NCBI GenBank assembly: GCA_950295325.1
Contig: OX485806.1
Span: forward strand, 11,904,001 to 11,968,000
From: Polytrichum commune
Taxonomy: Eukaryota > Streptophyta > Polytrichopsida > Polytrichales > Polytrichaceae
Reading direction: 5' to 3'
DNA length: 64,000 nucleotides
Below, piece by piece: positions 53,624 through 64,000 of the stretch. Both the position numbers and the translations under genes were made by a program. Numbering within the stretch: the stretch's first letter is position 1; each line of letters starts with the position of its first letter. The notes under the pieces were generated by a model. It ran no database searches. It saw nothing but the letters and a program-made list of their open reading frames with translations, and was not told the origin of the DNA.

Positions 53624-54588
53624 TGTCGCAACCCTTGCTAGCCCCCTTAACAATCTTGCCAATTTTTATTTCTAGCAAAACTTACGAGCGCTAACCCTTC
53701 GCATTCCGCCATGCTAATGGTTAGCTCCTCCTACCCCGGACCTTATAGATCATAAGAGGGGAACTAACCCTCTTACTTTGCAATCGGGACTCACCCCTTA
53801 ATCGGTAACCAATTCTTTGATGTAAACTTCCATCCATGGAAGTCCAGTCCTATGTTGATCATCGCATTGCCGGAGCAACACTACAACAACCCGAAGCATA
53901 CTAGGCAACTATGGCCTCATATTGGGCCAATGCCCATGGAGGCCGTGCCGTTCGGCCTCGGGTGGGTGAGGCCACACCACCTCACCCATATAAGCGTCTA
54001 GCAGTCTAGGCGGGGCCCCTACCCCACCGTCAAGAAACCTTTTGCCTTTCTACCAAGAGTTGGGACCAAATAGACATTTTCCCTTAGCCGCTGGGCCTAG
54101 AAGCCCTTAGCAGCTTTAGACCATCATAACTTCCTTGTATGATGCCAGATGGTAACAAATTACCACTCCATCTTCATCTACGCTTCACGTGGATGCCGAC
54201 GGACTCCTCACTTGCCTCATTCAGTCACGTATTGAGGAAGTTATGGCTGTTCAAACCTTGGCAGTCCCGGGAGGCACTCCCAGGCCACTGCTGTACCAGG
54301 GCACTGTCCCGGGACAGTGCCCCACTCAAATTACCATAACTCCTAGCTCACACCTCCGATTGAGGTGTTCTAGAGCATTATGAAATCTACACACCTTAAG
54401 CTACGCATAGCTCATGGCCTTACCCTCGTGCCTCCTAGTCTCCGTGGGCGGGAGGCATTCCCAACGCCCGGGGCCCTCACCCACACTAGGATCACTTGGG
54501 CCCTCTCACCAACGGCTCCACAAGTCCCGGGTGTCACTCCGGGGTCCCCCTTGTGCCTCATGGTCACTCCGGGGTCCCCTTGGCAACA
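53624..54588 (+). mobile_element. Solo LTR (965 bp)
   Basis: Starts TGTCGCAACCC and ends GGCAACA. It interrupts copy A where copy B reads AATGCGGGATATTGCC. The flanking 5-mers are ATGCG and ATAGG, compatible with a decayed 5-bp duplication. The terminal TG...CA, length and lack of internal genes fit an LTR left after recombination, perhaps Ty3-type. Its short open frames are not genes. The strand is assumed from TG..CA, which is not decisive. Confidence 0.65.
54299..54322. repeat. Perfect 24-bp palindrome in the LTR
   Basis: GGCACTGTCCC joined to GGGACAGTGCC, extended by one G/C at each side; fully self-complementary around the CCCGGG centre. Confidence 0.85.
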
Positions 54589-57500
54589 ATAGGGGATGTC
54601 GCCAATTGTGACATGGTTTGTGATGTCCTGCTTGGAGACAATGTTGATTATCATTCCAAAGCCCAGATATTAACCTTCCATGAGTCCGACGCTCTTGCAT
54701 TTGTTTTTGTGATCCGCCAGCGGTGGTGTTGGATTACGACGCAGTGTCTTTCCAAATCTGAATATAGGATGGGCGTCCGGGTTTGGTGGCATACAAAAAT
54801 GCGAGCGAGGGATGGGAAGACTTGCGATTGTTGAAAGCCTACGACGAGGGGACAATGCTTCCGTCTGCTGTAGTTAAAATCCAGCATCTTCAAGTGCCAA
54901 AACCTCCTCTCTCGATAGATTGGTACCTATCTTCAACGGCCACGTGTTGGGTACTATAGGCCAATCCAACACATATTTCTTCTTACTGCCACTCACACAA
55001 CACTTGATGTCGTCAGGGCAAAACCAAAATTCATACTCCACATTGTTGGGAGAATGAAATTCCTTTCTAAGCCCTTTGTATGTTGGAGCAAGTGTGCCAT
55101 GTATACTAGTGCCGACTTTGGCATTGCACATAGTCCATGTAATGGCATGCAGTGTTTAACATTGTTTGACTGAGTTGGGTGGTAATTTTGCAATGTGCTA
55201 CTTGGAAGTAAAACAATTAGTTTCAAATACGGATGTAATATGAGCCACACCATGAATTGCAAAATTCAACGATTCCTTTATGCGTTGACGAGTTGCTCGG
55301 GTGTTGGGATGAGGAATGGAATAATTCACTTTGTTGGATCGATGAAAGTCACAATTAGCACCCGATGGTAGGTTGAGTTTGTGTTTGGTGGCACTAAGGA
55401 GCTCTGACCCTTCCAATGCACAATATCTAGTGTTGACGTCTTCTGCCCCTGGGTAAGACTTCATGGTATCAGCCAACATTTTTGGATCTCCACACCTAGT
55501 AGCCGCTTTTAGTTTCAAGGATGCCGAATCAAGACCTTTACACATCAGACTCCCCTTTTAACCAGTCTGGTAATTTGCAATTTATATGAAAGCACGGATT
55601 ATGTCATCCACTGTAACTTCATATAACCAAATCATCTTGTTGCCGGACTATTGGAGCCATTTATTGTATACAGTTTGTGTAAGGTTACATGTTGGCATTT
55701 CCGCACGTTCTTCTATTGTCATATCCTATGAACAACAAAAAAATATGAGGATAAGAAAAACATAAGATATATATAACAGTGGAAGAAAATTGAATGACAT
55801 TGAATAATGAATTTTGATATGTACTTACAAATAGCATATGACCACCCCATTGTCTGTAACGAAAATGCCAAAAACCCAACCAATCTGAAAGGCCAAGGAT
55901 GCCTTCTTGCGAGGCAGCTCCGGATGACAACCACCAAAAACGAATCACATGATACTTAATTTCGGCGTCATCCATTGTTTACGCTTCTTTGTAATCCTTG
56001 TATATTTGTTTTTATTGAAATTGCAAGGATGGTTTTATATACTTTTGGGTCACCTTATCCAAGCTCACAGATCAATGGAAAAGATATGTGCGCTCACGTG
56101 CAACCATTGATAGACTTGGATCACCATCCCCGTAAATCGCCCTCACCGCATTCCAATTAGCCTGAGCACTATCAGCCATAAACCCTTTGAAGTTTATGTT
56201 TCGTACATTATTTTTTGCCATGACTGAACTAAAAAATTTCCAAAAGAAAATTTATGCTGCACCATTTTTAGATTGCATGTGACAACACGCAATGATTTAC
56301 ACTTTACAGTCTCGACTGTCTTACACATGACAAACCATTATCGTCCAATCTTTCAAACGTTTGACATGGTCAAACATAATTCATGAATTCTCCATATCCC
56401 CCCTGACTTGCATTTTCTTCACAAGTTCTACACCACTATCTGGAAGATCTACAGACATCTTGAAAACAAACACTTTATTTTTTGATTGCCTTGGGAATCG
56501 ACTACCATGGACGAACTTAAAAGCAAAGTATCTTTAAGTGCCATAATATTATCCATAGTTTCTATTCCACTACGCAAAAAACGCTTTGATACAGATACAA
56601 AATTACGACAATTTTGGGACGCAAGAATGTTGAATTTGTCCATGAGCACCTCTGAAGATGAACCAACCAAGTGATGGTTTTCGCCACTAGCGGGAGATTT
56701 AAGAAGGTAACCGGCCAGAAATTGTTTGCTCGATGCCATAACTATGGCTAATTTTTTGATGTAAGTGTTTTCAATACCACTGGTATGTCATGTCCAATGA
56801 TTCACGGCATGTGTCATTGTCCACAAGATTATCATGTACACCAAGATGAATGCAAGTCTTGGACATTCCAATAGATGTGGAGTGGATGTATATTATTCGA
56901 GCATAACACAAAGCAATGCACACATGTGTGGAATGACATATCTTACATTCAATAGTGGACCTAGTAGGGGGAACATTACCCACAACAAATGGGAGAGGAG
57001 TTGATCCAACCCATTCAGTGTTGTTCCGGAGACCTCTATTGCGATGCACGTAATCACAATAGTCATTAGGACATTGGAAATGACCTACACAAATAGACCG
57101 CCGGAAGGATAATTCAAAATCATTTTGGATATTCGTGGTTTTGGTGGTGCACCAAGAGTGACCGTCGCACAATTTGTCCATGTCGTCCATTGAACGACCA
57201 TACGTACTTGGAACTCTAAGTATCACAGGGGACAAGAGAAACAAAACGTCGCCATTAAAAAAAATGGTAAGTACTTGACATCACGGACATCTATATTGTT
57301 AAAATCAATGGATGCAAGATCTGATTTTGATATCTTTCTTGACTTTGTAAGCTTTAAGGCATTAACGATAGTCAACCCTATAGATGAAGGTGAAGGATGT
57401 AGTTGAAGACGTTGAGAAGGTAAGATATGAGAAACCAACCTCCTGTACAAAGGACCGTATAGGAATTTGGCTACATGTATAGGAAGTTGTGAAGGAGTAG

Positions 57501-57817
57501 AATTAACATTTTTAAATGGAATGGGTGTTTGAAAGATCAACAAATGTACAAATGTCATCTTCTGAATTTGATAGTACAAATATAGTGTCATCAATGGGTT
57601 CTAATTTAATAGGTGCGACAAAGAAAATTTGAATTGTGGTGTACCGGATTCATTTGTCAATATGACAGTTGAAGCTTGCATGTTAGACTCAGAAAGACCT
57701 ATCACCCTAAATGAATTAGGTCCTATGATCCACATAAAACCAACTTCAATTCTATTTTTTTAAACCAAAATGTTTTCATACACCTCTCCATCTGCAGAGT
57801 ACATCTCATGCTCGAGG

Positions 57818-58215
57818 GAAGCTATCTTATGAGCGATGAGCAGTGAGCGGTGAGCGGTGAGCAGTAACACATGAGCAATGAGCAGTAACATATGAGCAAT
57901 GAATCCAAATTTAGTAAAGACACACGGGTTTAGGGTTTACAACCAAATTTTTGACAAATTAATTGCATATTTTCAATTGTAAATTGCCAATATTTTAAAT
58001 GAAGCACAAGTGAAAGGGCCCTATTTCCATAGATCATTTAGAACACTTTCAATCCATTGCTGATTTTTATTATAATAATTCAAACCAATACTTGTTATTT
58101 ATTGACATCCTTATACATATAGCTACAACTAGCACTTGTACAACTACTCACATTCTACAACACCAGCAAATTCAAGTAGGTGCATAACCGCATTATACAT
58201 ATATGTCGGTGCCAT
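57818..58215 (-). pseudogene. Mutator-like element fragment C (3' end)
   Basis: Matches the left flank and extreme C-terminal coding end of copy A (CTATCTTATGAG minisatellite, TTTAGGGTTTACAA stretch, TTATTATAATAATTCAAACC, CTACTCACATTCTACAA). It stops near 58215. It sits directly between A and B, giving three copies of this end within 6 kb. Confidence 0.7.
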
Positions 58216-58324
58216 AATTGTGAGCCACTCAAACTGCCCACAGGTTGAATAAAGGCCCAAAATCTACAAAAGAAAGAAAATTAGATATTAGAAATAATGA
58301 ATATGTAGGTAGCTACTAGGTTTT

Positions 58325-58515
58325 GAGACATCCGCCTGTGGATGCGAGTTGTGTAAGAGACTGGTATTAGGTCTAGATCAACCCGGGTTCGAATCCGGTT
58401 GGTTACATTGACTGGTGCTATCCCAAATTGAGCTAGTGATAAAGCAGAAATAATCTATAGGCGGATACCAAGAAGACGTTACTACGCGGATGTGCGTAGA
58501 ATCTTCCTAATTATT
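58325..58515 (+). mobile_element. Possible second SINE-type element
   Basis: Contains a perfect Pol III B box, GGTTCGAATCC, at about 58389-58399, in DNA absent from copies A and C at this position. The preceding A-box match is weak, the T-stem does not pair as in a true tRNA, and no target duplication was found. Low certainty. Confidence 0.35.
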
Positions 58516-58719
58516 TTTTATTTTTAGAAACGTGTTATTATTTATCCGTGTGAATCAATCAAACCACACATGGTTGGGTCGCAGTCTAAATAAAAATGAA
58601 GTTACTGAATCATTTGAAATACTTTCAGTCCACTGCTAATTTTTATTATAATAATCCAAACCAAAACATGTCATTTATTGACATTCAAATATATGTTACT
58701 TAATAGAACACTTGTAATA

Positions 58720-61700
58720 CTACTCACATTCTACAATACCAGCAAGTTCAAGTAGTCGCATGACCTCATTATAGGTATATGTAGGTGCATGAATGAACTT
58801 GTCACTCTCGTAATCCACCTTGCACAAAAATCTAAACACATAATAAAGATGTTTACAATACACCCATTTTCCTTTCTTTCCCAATGCATAAGAGGACATT
58901 TTCGTGAAATCTGGACATGTGTAATGCGGGATATTGCCAATTGTGACATGGTAGGTGATATCCTGCTTGGAGACAATGTTGATTATCACTCCAAAGCCCG
59001 GATATGGAATGGCAGTGACCCCAACCACATAGTAACCTTCAATGAGTCCGGCGCTCTCCCATTTGTTTTTGTGATCCGCCAGAGGTGCTGTTGGATTACG
59101 ACGCACTGTCTTCCCAACTCTGAATGTAGGGTGGGCGTCCGGGTTTGGTGGCATACAAAAATGCGAGCGAGGGATGGGAAGAGTTGCGATTGTTGAAAGC
59201 CTACGACGAGGAGACAATGCTTCCCTCTGCTGTAGTTGAAATCCAGCATCTTCAAGTGCCAAAACCTCCTCTCTCGATAGATTGGTACCTATCTTCACTG
59301 GCCACGTGTTGGGTACTATAGGCCAATCCAACACATATTTCTTCTTACTGCCACTCACACAACGTTTGATGTCGTCAGGACAAAACCAAAATTCATACTC
59401 CACATTGTTGGGAGAGCGAAATTCCTTCCTGAGCCCTTTGTATGTTGGAGCAGGTGTGCCATGTTTCCCAGTCCCGACTTTGGCATTGCACATAGTCCCT
59501 GTAATGGCCTGCAGTGCCCAACAACGTTTGGCTGAGTTGGGTGGCAATCTTGCAATGTGCCACTTAGAAGCAAGACAATCAGTCTCTAACACGGATGTAG
59601 TATGAGCCACACCATGAATTGCAAAATTCAATGATTCCTCTATGCGTTGACGAGTTGCTCGGGTGTTGGGACGAGGAATGAAATAGTTCACTCTGTCGGG
59701 TCGATGAGAGTCACAATCAGCACCCGGTGGTAGGTTGAGTTTGCGTTTGGTGGAACCAAAGACCTCTGACCCTTCCAATGCACAATCTCTCGTGTTGACG
59801 TCTTCTGCCCCTGGATAAGACTTCATGGCATCGGCCAACATTTTTTGATCTCCACACTTGGCAGCTGCTTTGAGTTTCAAGGAGGCCGAATCAGGACCTT
59901 TATCATCAGACCCCCCTTTCAACCATGTCCGGTAATTTGCAATTTGCATGAAGGCACGGATCATGTCGTCCACTGTAGCTTCATATAAACAAGTCATTTT
60001 GTTGCCGGACTGTTGGAGCCATTTGTTGTGTACAGTCTCTGCAAGGTTGCATGTTGGCATTTCCGTACGCTCTTCTATTGTCATATCCTATGAACAACAT
60101 ACAAATATAAGGATAAGACAAACATAAGATATATTATATATCTAGATTTGGGTCATTCGACCCAAAATGGCTGCCACGTTTGGGTCGAACGACCCAAACT
60201 GTTTGTTGTTTGTTGTGTATAGTCTCTGCAAGGTTGCATGTTGGCATTCCCGCACGCTCTTTTATTGTCATATCCTATGAACAACACAGAAAGACAAAGA
60301 GAAGAAAAATATAAGATATATTACATTGACTAATGAACTTTGCTATGTACTTACAAGTAGCATATGGCCACCCCATTGTCTGTAACGAAAGTGCCGAAAT
60401 TCCAACCACTCTGAAAGGCCAATGATGCCTTCTTCGGAGGCAGCTCCAGATGACAACCACCAAGAACGAATCACATGGTACTTGGTCTCAGCGTCGTCCA
60501 TTGTTTTCGCGTCTTTGTAATCCTTGCACATTTGTTTGTGTTGAAATTGCAAGGATGGTTTGATATACTTTTGGGTCACCTTATCCAAGCTTGTGGACCA
60601 ATGGAAAAGACATGTACGCTCACGTGCAACCATGGGTAGACTTGGATCACCATCCCCGTAAATCGCCCTCACCGCATTCCAATTAGTTTGAGCACTATCA
60701 GCCATAAACCCTTTGAAGTTTACGTTTGGTACACCATTTTCTGCCATGACAGCATTCAAATTTTCCCAAAAGAGAATTTGTGCTGCACCATCTTCAGATT
60801 GCATGTCACAACACGCAATAGTCAACACTTTGCAGTATCGACTGTCGTACACATGGCAAGCCATGGTCGTCCAGTCCTTCAAACGTTTGACATGGTCAAA
60901 CATAATCCATGAATTCTCCATATCCCCACCGACTTGCATCCTCTTCACAAGCTCCACACCACTACCTGGAAGGTCTACAGACATCTTGAAAACAAACACT
61001 TTGTCCTTTGACTGCCCTGGGAACCGACTACCATGGACGAATTTGAAAGCAGAGTGATCTTTGAGCGCCATAATACTATCCATAGTTCTCATTCCACTAC
61101 GCAAAAAACGCTTTGATCCAGATACAAAGTTACGATAATTTGGAGACGTAAGAGTGCTGAATTTGTCCATGACGTCCTCTAGGGATAAACCAACCAAGTG
61201 ATGGCCTTCGACATTTGCGGGAGATTTGAGAAGGTAATCGGCCAAGAATTGTTTGCTCGCCGCCATAACTATGGCTGAATTTTTTGTTGTGGGTGTTTTC
61301 AATACTTCATTTGCAACGCATTGGTATGCCATGTCCAATGATTCACGGCATGTGCCATTGGCCACAGGATGATCATGTACACCAAGATGAATGCAAGCCC
61401 TGGACATTCCAACGGATGTGGAGTGGATGTATATGATTCGAGCATTACACAAAGCAATGCACACAGGTGTGGAACGACATACCTTACACTCGACAGTGGA
61501 CTTAGTAGGAGGAACAACACCCACAACAAATGGGATAGGAGTTGAACCGGCCCATTCAGTGTTGTTCCGGAGGCCCCCATTGCGATTCATATAATCACAG
61601 TAGTCATTATGACATTGGAGATGACCAGCACAAGTAGAGCGTCGGAATGACAGTCCAAAGTCATTTTGGATATTCGTGGTTTTGGTGGTGCACCAAGGGT

Positions 61701-62370
61701 GACCGTCGCACATCTTGTCCATGCCATCCATTGAGCGACCATACGTATTTGGAGCTTTGAGTGCCACAGGAGGCAAGAAAAACAAAACATCACCATTAAA
61801 AGAAGATGGTAAGTACTTGACTTCACGAACATCTATACTGTCAAAATTAATGGATGCAAGATCGGACTTTGATCTTTTTCTTGACTTTGTCAGCTTCAAG
61901 GCATCAACCATAGTCAACCCTGTAGATGAAGGTGAAGGGTGTAGTGGAGGACGTTGAGAAGGTGAGATTTGGGGAACCACCTTCTTGTACATAAGACCGC
62001 AAGGGGATTTGGCTACATGTATAGGAAGTTGGGAAGGAGTAGAATGAACACTTCTAAATGGAAATGGCGATGTGTTTGAAAGATCAACAGATGCACAAAT
62101 GTCATCTTCTGAATATGATAACACAAACACACTATCATCAAGGGGTTCCACCTTAACAAGTGTGATAGAGGGAATTTGAACTGTGGATGTACCGGATTCG
62201 TTTGTCAAAATGACAGTTGAAGCTTGCATCTGAGACTCAGAAAGTCCTATCACCCTAAATGAACCAGGTCCTAAGATCCACATAAAATCAACATCAGTTT
62301 TATTTTTTGAAACCAAAATCGTTTCATACACCTCTCCATCTGCAGAGTACATCTCATGTTCTAAATACAT
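58720..62370 (-). CDS. Mutator-like (MULE) transposase with GCM-like and SWIM-like zinc motifs
   Basis: Two exons, 62370-60355 (672 codons, ends at GTAAGT) and 60087-58720 (456 codons with stop, after CATAG), join in phase 0 to give 1127 residues. N-terminal Cys/His-rich region (about 221-335: CDGHPWC, CAGHLQC, then IHLGVHDHPV) resembles the WRKY-GCM1-like DNA-binding fold used by plant MULE-type proteins. The core shows IACCDMQSED (Asp522), GFMADSAQTNW (Asp558) and CLFHW (587-591), matching DDE Asp 1, Asp 2 and the MULE CxxH. Glu-rich SSGAASEEGIIGLSEWLEF offers the third acid. Exon 2 ends with a SWIM-like YTCPDF-x(16)-YCKH. No premature stop is present. Terminal inverted repeats were not recognised. 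It could be an active element or a domesticated derivative. Confidence 0.8.
60147..60198. repeat. Two 20-bp palindromes in the transposase intron
   Basis: TTTGGGTCATTCGACCCAAA (60147-60166) and TTTGGGTCGAACGACCCAAA (60179-60198), 12 bp apart. Absent from copy A. Confidence 0.8.
60204..60285 (-). repeat. Duplicated start of exon 2 inside the intron
   Basis: About 80 bp matching 60020-60100 (TCTCTGCAAGGTTGCATGTTGGC, then TTATTGTCATATCCTATGAAC) including a second splice acceptor. Use of that acceptor would lead to a stop. It makes this intron 267 bp, compared with 103 bp in copy A. Confidence 0.75.
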
Positions 62371-63010
62371 GGTTCATATCTGGAGGTTGAATCTCAAACT
62401 AAGTAAATCCTCTGAAACACTCACATGACCATCATCTTGGAGTGGCAAGATGAAGGGAACAAAAGATCCATGAGCTCTAATGATAGCCATAGAAAATCAA
62501 AAGAACATATGAACAACACATCACAAAAATATGGAGTGATTGTTACTTTTGTATAGAGTTGTGTGAGGAAATGAATGGAAATGAAAACGTGTGATACAAT
62601 AATGGATGGAGATGAAAGCGTGTGATACATAGCATCTAATAATACAGAAGTGGACATAACACAATAATAGTCAGAGAATATTTACGAGCAAGATATATAC
62701 AAAATGACGTTAAATATTAAAAGTATTGGTAGAAATTTAAAATATATATGTGTGGACTGACGTAGATGTAGAAAGAATTAAAATTGGTTGGAGAAATAAA
62801 TTATTGATCATTATGAATAGAACAAAGTAGGTGTCAGAAAATTTTGGCGGATATAACAAAAATAAACACATAATGACAAACGCGTCGAAATATCTCGTTC
62901 ATTGAACGCCAATTACAACATGTGATCGTAATATACGCCGGATTTTGTGAGATAGATACATTGGAAGAATAAATTATAGTACCTGATAGAAAACATATCA
63001 TAGATACCAG
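62371..63010. other. AT-rich stretch between transposase and small gene
   Basis: No gene supported. It should include the transposase promoter (minus strand) and perhaps that of the divergent gene at 63011. Confidence 0.35.
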
Positions 63011-63600
63011 CAATAGTGGACGATGTAGAGAGAACACCCGTGAGGCCGAAGAGAAGACGTAGGAAAGCTTTGTATTTCACTTCCGAGAAAAAGAGGTTCA
63101 AAATCAGTGTGGGAAAGAAGGATGCAAATAAGGAAGGGAAAAGAAACTTGTTGAGTACGGTAGAAAAAACTGTGAAGACACTGGATTTTGATGCGATGGA
63201 GGATGATGAAGGTGCAAATAACAAAGAAGATGTAGACGATCGTATATCAGAGTCCGAATTGAAGACGGGTTCAAAGAAGAGGACAAACAAAAAGGTAAGT
63301 CAGTTCAACGTTCACATAATTTGATAGTGCATAAGTTGTAAGTTAGGACGGAGAACCTTGTACGTTCACTCACATGTCATGTAGTAGCAATTTATAGAGG
63401 TTATAAATTGGAGAAGAGAAATCCTATACGTTAATGCACATGATATATAACAGAAATTTAAGAAGGCTAGAAGTCAGGAGGAGAACGCACAGGGTTTATG
63501 TGAGGCCAAACCCACCACCCTTAAGCGTCCTAGTCCGGGTGATGGTTTTGAGAATCACATGTATTGTTTGTGTATTGAAAATGCTCCCTTCACATCCTAA
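63011..63600 (+). CDS. Two-exon gene fragment, basic lysine-rich protein
   Basis: Exon 63011-63294 follows ATACCAG and ends AAAAAG|GTAAGT. Exon 63454-63600 follows ATAACAG and ends in TAA. The join is in phase 0. The protein has a strong nuclear-localisation-like cluster (RPKRRRRK), an acidic middle (FDAMEDDEGANNKEDVDD) and a second Lys-rich patch (SKKRTNKK-KFKKARS). No in-frame ATG precedes the cluster, so an upstream first exon is expected. No known domain. It lies divergently from the transposase and may be a second protein of the same element or an unrelated nuclear gene. Confidence 0.45.
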
Positions 63601-64000
63601 GGCATTCATGTCATCTTAATTCACCGTGTTTTATTAATATTAGCCTCTTGGCTTATGGTAGAGTTTGATTTCTCAAGAGTCCAACCCGCGGCTTTGGCCA
63701 CACATGCCCTCAAGGAAATTCCCCTTGCACCCTTAGTCTTGATTTCCTTTGTCTGGCCATCGCTAGAGTTGTTAACATTCTCCATCACTTGCGCACTTGA
63801 TTTATGTTGACTTGGGAGTGTGAAAGTGTTAAGAAACACTTTACTTCATAGTCACTGTTACATGCAATCACGTGTGACTTCCACACACACATCACCTATC
63901 CTATTGAGCTTTAACACTTGTCTAGGAACTATTTTAATCTACAATTAGTCTAACACCCTCATGACTAGTTTTTAGTGGCACCCTCTACTTTATCCTAGCC
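63601..64000. other. Non-coding right edge
   Basis: No gene supported. A 72-codon minus-strand frame (63621-63839) has no recognisable features. Confidence 0.35.

Larger units (their letters stand above)
53314..57815 (-). pseudogene. Mutator-like transposase, broken copy A
   Basis: Collinear with copy B over its whole coding length: C-terminal part 53314-53620 and 54590-55725, a 103-bp intron at 55726-55828 with the same GTAAGT donor, and N-terminal part 55829-57815. Frameshifts and stops split it into many short frames, although phrases such as NNVEYEFWFCPDDIK, WWLSSGAASQEGILGL, CDGHSWCTTKTTNIQNDF and TKTCIHLGVHD-type sequence remain. The start Met of copy B has no counterpart. A SINE fragment and a solo LTR interrupt it. 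Non-functional. Confidence 0.85.

Noticed and set aside
53617..54600. Several short open frames with Pro/Arg-rich products
   Set aside because: They lie within the solo LTR and overlap in several frames on both strands, as expected of GC-rich non-coding DNA.
54651..57594. Separate small genes on the minus strand
   Set aside because: All align in order with the intact transposase at 58720-62370, so they are pieces of one broken copy.
58360..58420. tRNA gene suggested by GGTTCGAATCC
   Set aside because: The T-stem does not pair well, and no acceptor stem or anticodon arm could be built.

Overview
The window looks like nuclear DNA of a land plant, most likely a seed-free one and probably a bryophyte (moss). 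This is an inference from three things. There is a protein kinase-NB-ARC-LRR gene, an architecture described in mosses. There is an intronless nicotianamine synthase gene. The intergenic DNA is AT-rich and full of MITEs, SINEs and Mutator-like elements, with GT-AG introns in the genes. No operons, prokaryotic signals, rRNA, tRNA or CRISPR arrays were seen.

Left part (1-20.9 kb): the final exon of an unidentified gene (1010-1214), then repeats. These include CACTA-like MITEs, a full-length tRNA-derived SINE with a 12-bp target duplication (3475-3843), and a long imperfect inverted repeat (6337-7660). A nicotianamine synthase gene lies on the minus strand (8523-9656). Its 3' end is partly duplicated downstream, and two different tandem arrays lie upstream (10.06-10.52 and 11.2-12.6 kb). 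From 13.3 to 18.5 kb there are several TIR elements with readable target-site duplications.

Middle part (20.9-36 kb): a run of plus-strand exon fragments from unrelated housekeeping genes. In order they are the 5' exons of an EMC4-like ER membrane complex subunit, P-loop exons of a superfamily-1 helicase, one exon of a GID8-like protein, the last exon of an aspartate kinase, and several exons of an EXO70 exocyst subunit with a frameshift and missing exons. This looks like a gene-fragment cluster of the kind made by Helitrons or repeated partial duplication, not a set of working genes.

PNL gene (38.86-47.6 kb): one uninterrupted open frame of 2915 codons encodes an N-terminal helical region, a complete-looking protein kinase, an NB-ARC ATPase module and an LRR array. 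The array holds 78 copies of a 24-residue repeat (72 bp each) in perfect register, with higher-order repeats. A decayed extension of the array follows the stop codon.

Right part (48-64 kb): AT-rich DNA with TIR elements, then Mutator-like transposase copies on the minus strand. Copy A (53.3-57.8 kb) is broken and carries a truncated SINE and a solo LTR, with a TIR element in its flank. Fragment C (57.8-58.2 kb) is a 3' remnant. Copy B (58.7-62.4 kb) is a two-exon, open-frame copy. A small two-exon gene for a basic, lysine-rich protein sits near the right end. The window shows no functional linkage between the NAS gene, the PNL gene and the transposons.
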